From Spirochaetia bacterium (GTDB taxonomy: Bacteria; Spirochaetota; Spirochaetia; Sphaerochaetales; Sphaerochaetaceae), in assembly GCA_900769955.1 (NCBI GenBank), contig CAAGIP010000232.1, forward strand, positions 1 through 5,721: DNA of 5,721 nucleotides, written 5' to 3'. Each line of letters begins with the position of its first letter. The stretch's first letter is position 1. Shown here one piece after another: positions 5,661-5,721 of the stretch. The translations under genes were made by a program, and so were the position numbers. The notes beneath the pieces are model-generated. The model made no database searches, had not been told where the DNA came from, and worked only from the letters and a program-made list of their open reading frames with translations.

Positions 5661-5721
5661 CTAAAGGGTGCCAGCTTCCAGGCTTTGTTGAGAACTGCTT
5701 TCAGCATTATTGAATGCTGAG
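5661..5721 (-). CDS. tnpB: C-terminal end of TnpB (OrfB), 5' truncated by the window edge
   Basis: On the minus strand one frame encodes 19 residues, SAFNNAESSSQQSLEAGTL, ending in the TAG at 5663-5661 within the tip of the terminal hairpin. Many tnpB genes of the IS605 group end EAPTL-stop or similar, with the stop in exactly this hairpin, and EAGTL fits that pattern. TnpB is an RNA-guided, RuvC-type DNA nuclease that promotes retention of the element. All catalytic residues lie outside the window, so whether the gene is intact is unknown. Its tail differs from the left element's candidate tail, so the two elements are not copies of one another. Confidence 0.6.
   Translation of the reverse strand, partial: SAFNNAESSSQQSLEAGTL
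5701..5720. repeat. Perfect inverted repeat inside the tnpB 3' end
   Basis: TCAGCATT (5701-5708) and AATGCTGA (5713-5720) are perfect 8-bp arms around ATTG, with a possible extra wobble pair at the outside. The repeat overlaps the predicted TnpB C-terminal codons. A stable hairpin within coding sequence 30 nt before the terminal hairpin is best explained as part of the omega-RNA scaffold. Confidence 0.65.

Larger units (their letters stand above)
5625..5721 (-). ncRNA. Predicted omega-RNA (reRNA) 3' part with guide, right element
   Basis: The minus-strand scaffold would contain two stem-loops: a perfect 8-bp inverted repeat at 5701-5720 and the terminal right-end hairpin at 5657-5670. The guide would follow directly, antisense to the last codons of the barrel gene, starting TTCAGCTCTTC and covering roughly 5644 down to 5625. 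This is how TnpB omega-RNAs are laid out. The sequence shows the hairpins and the terminus; expression and exact ends are inferred. Confidence 0.5.
5645..5721 (-). mobile_element. Right end of a second IS200/IS605-family element, partial, minus strand
   Basis: Read on the minus strand, the sequence runs GAAGCTGGCACCCTTTAG, GGTGGCGGTAGTTCAC and then host DNA. This closely follows the well-known IS605-group right end, in which GAAGC plus a C-rich arm, CTTTAG and a G-rich arm lead to GTAGTTCAC. The terminal hairpin has CACCCT at 5657-5662 and AGGGTG at 5665-5670 (plus-strand sense). The element continues beyond the right edge. The outer boundary near 5645 is inferred from the shared GGTAGTT terminus at the left edge. 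Confidence 0.75.

Noticed and set aside
1..5721. CRISPR array, tRNA, rRNA or riboswitch
   Set aside because: No regularly spaced direct repeats, no tRNA cloverleaf or rRNA motifs, and the 5' leader of tctC is too short for a riboswitch.

Overview
The window looks like a chromosomal fragment from a spirochaete, possibly Sphaerochaeta- or Treponema-like, with moderate GC. This is an inference. It rests on the signal-peptide/mature junction of the solute-binding protein (FAQGAAES), which is typical of spirochaetal binding proteins, on a relaxed phenylalanine-rich lipobox (FVSC), and on a short outer-membrane barrel protein with no strong named relative. No rRNA or marker gene is present to confirm it.

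Layout: positions 1 to about 152 look like the right end of an IS200/IS605-type (TnpB) element running off the left edge. This includes a possible TnpB C-terminal tail and the terminal hairpin. Positions 153-289 are a promoter region with two palindromes, a sigma70-type promoter and a strong ribosome binding site. Positions 290-3347 are a complete tripartite tricarboxylate transporter (TTT) operon in the order tctC-tctB-tctA. A 12-bp stem-loop lies between tctC and tctB, and tctB and tctA overlap by ATGA. After an 81-bp gap come two exported proteins on the same strand: a lipoprotein zinc metallopeptidase of the gluzincin type (3429-4817, HEYVH plus a downstream NEG) and a putative outer-membrane beta-barrel protein (4848-5648). 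The last 77 bases are the right end of a second IS200/IS605-type element on the minus strand, with the TnpB C-terminus ending EAGTL-stop inside the terminal hairpin.

How the genes work together: TctC should capture a carboxylate in the periplasm and deliver it to the TctA/TctB membrane complex for ion-driven uptake. The substrate cannot be read from the sequence. The metallopeptidase and the barrel protein are both envelope proteins. Each has a promoter-like element placed so that transcription would begin almost at the start codon, with no Shine-Dalgarno sequence, so both may be leaderless.

Most unusual points: the two insertion-element right ends face inward and bracket the whole cassette. 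The right-hand element supplies the stop codon of the barrel gene, whose last residues resemble the start of a calcium-binding TSP3-type repeat, so this gene is probably truncated. Both right ends are expected to specify TnpB omega-RNAs whose guides read into the cassette. I found no CRISPR array, tRNA or rRNA, and I cannot point to a wholly new system.
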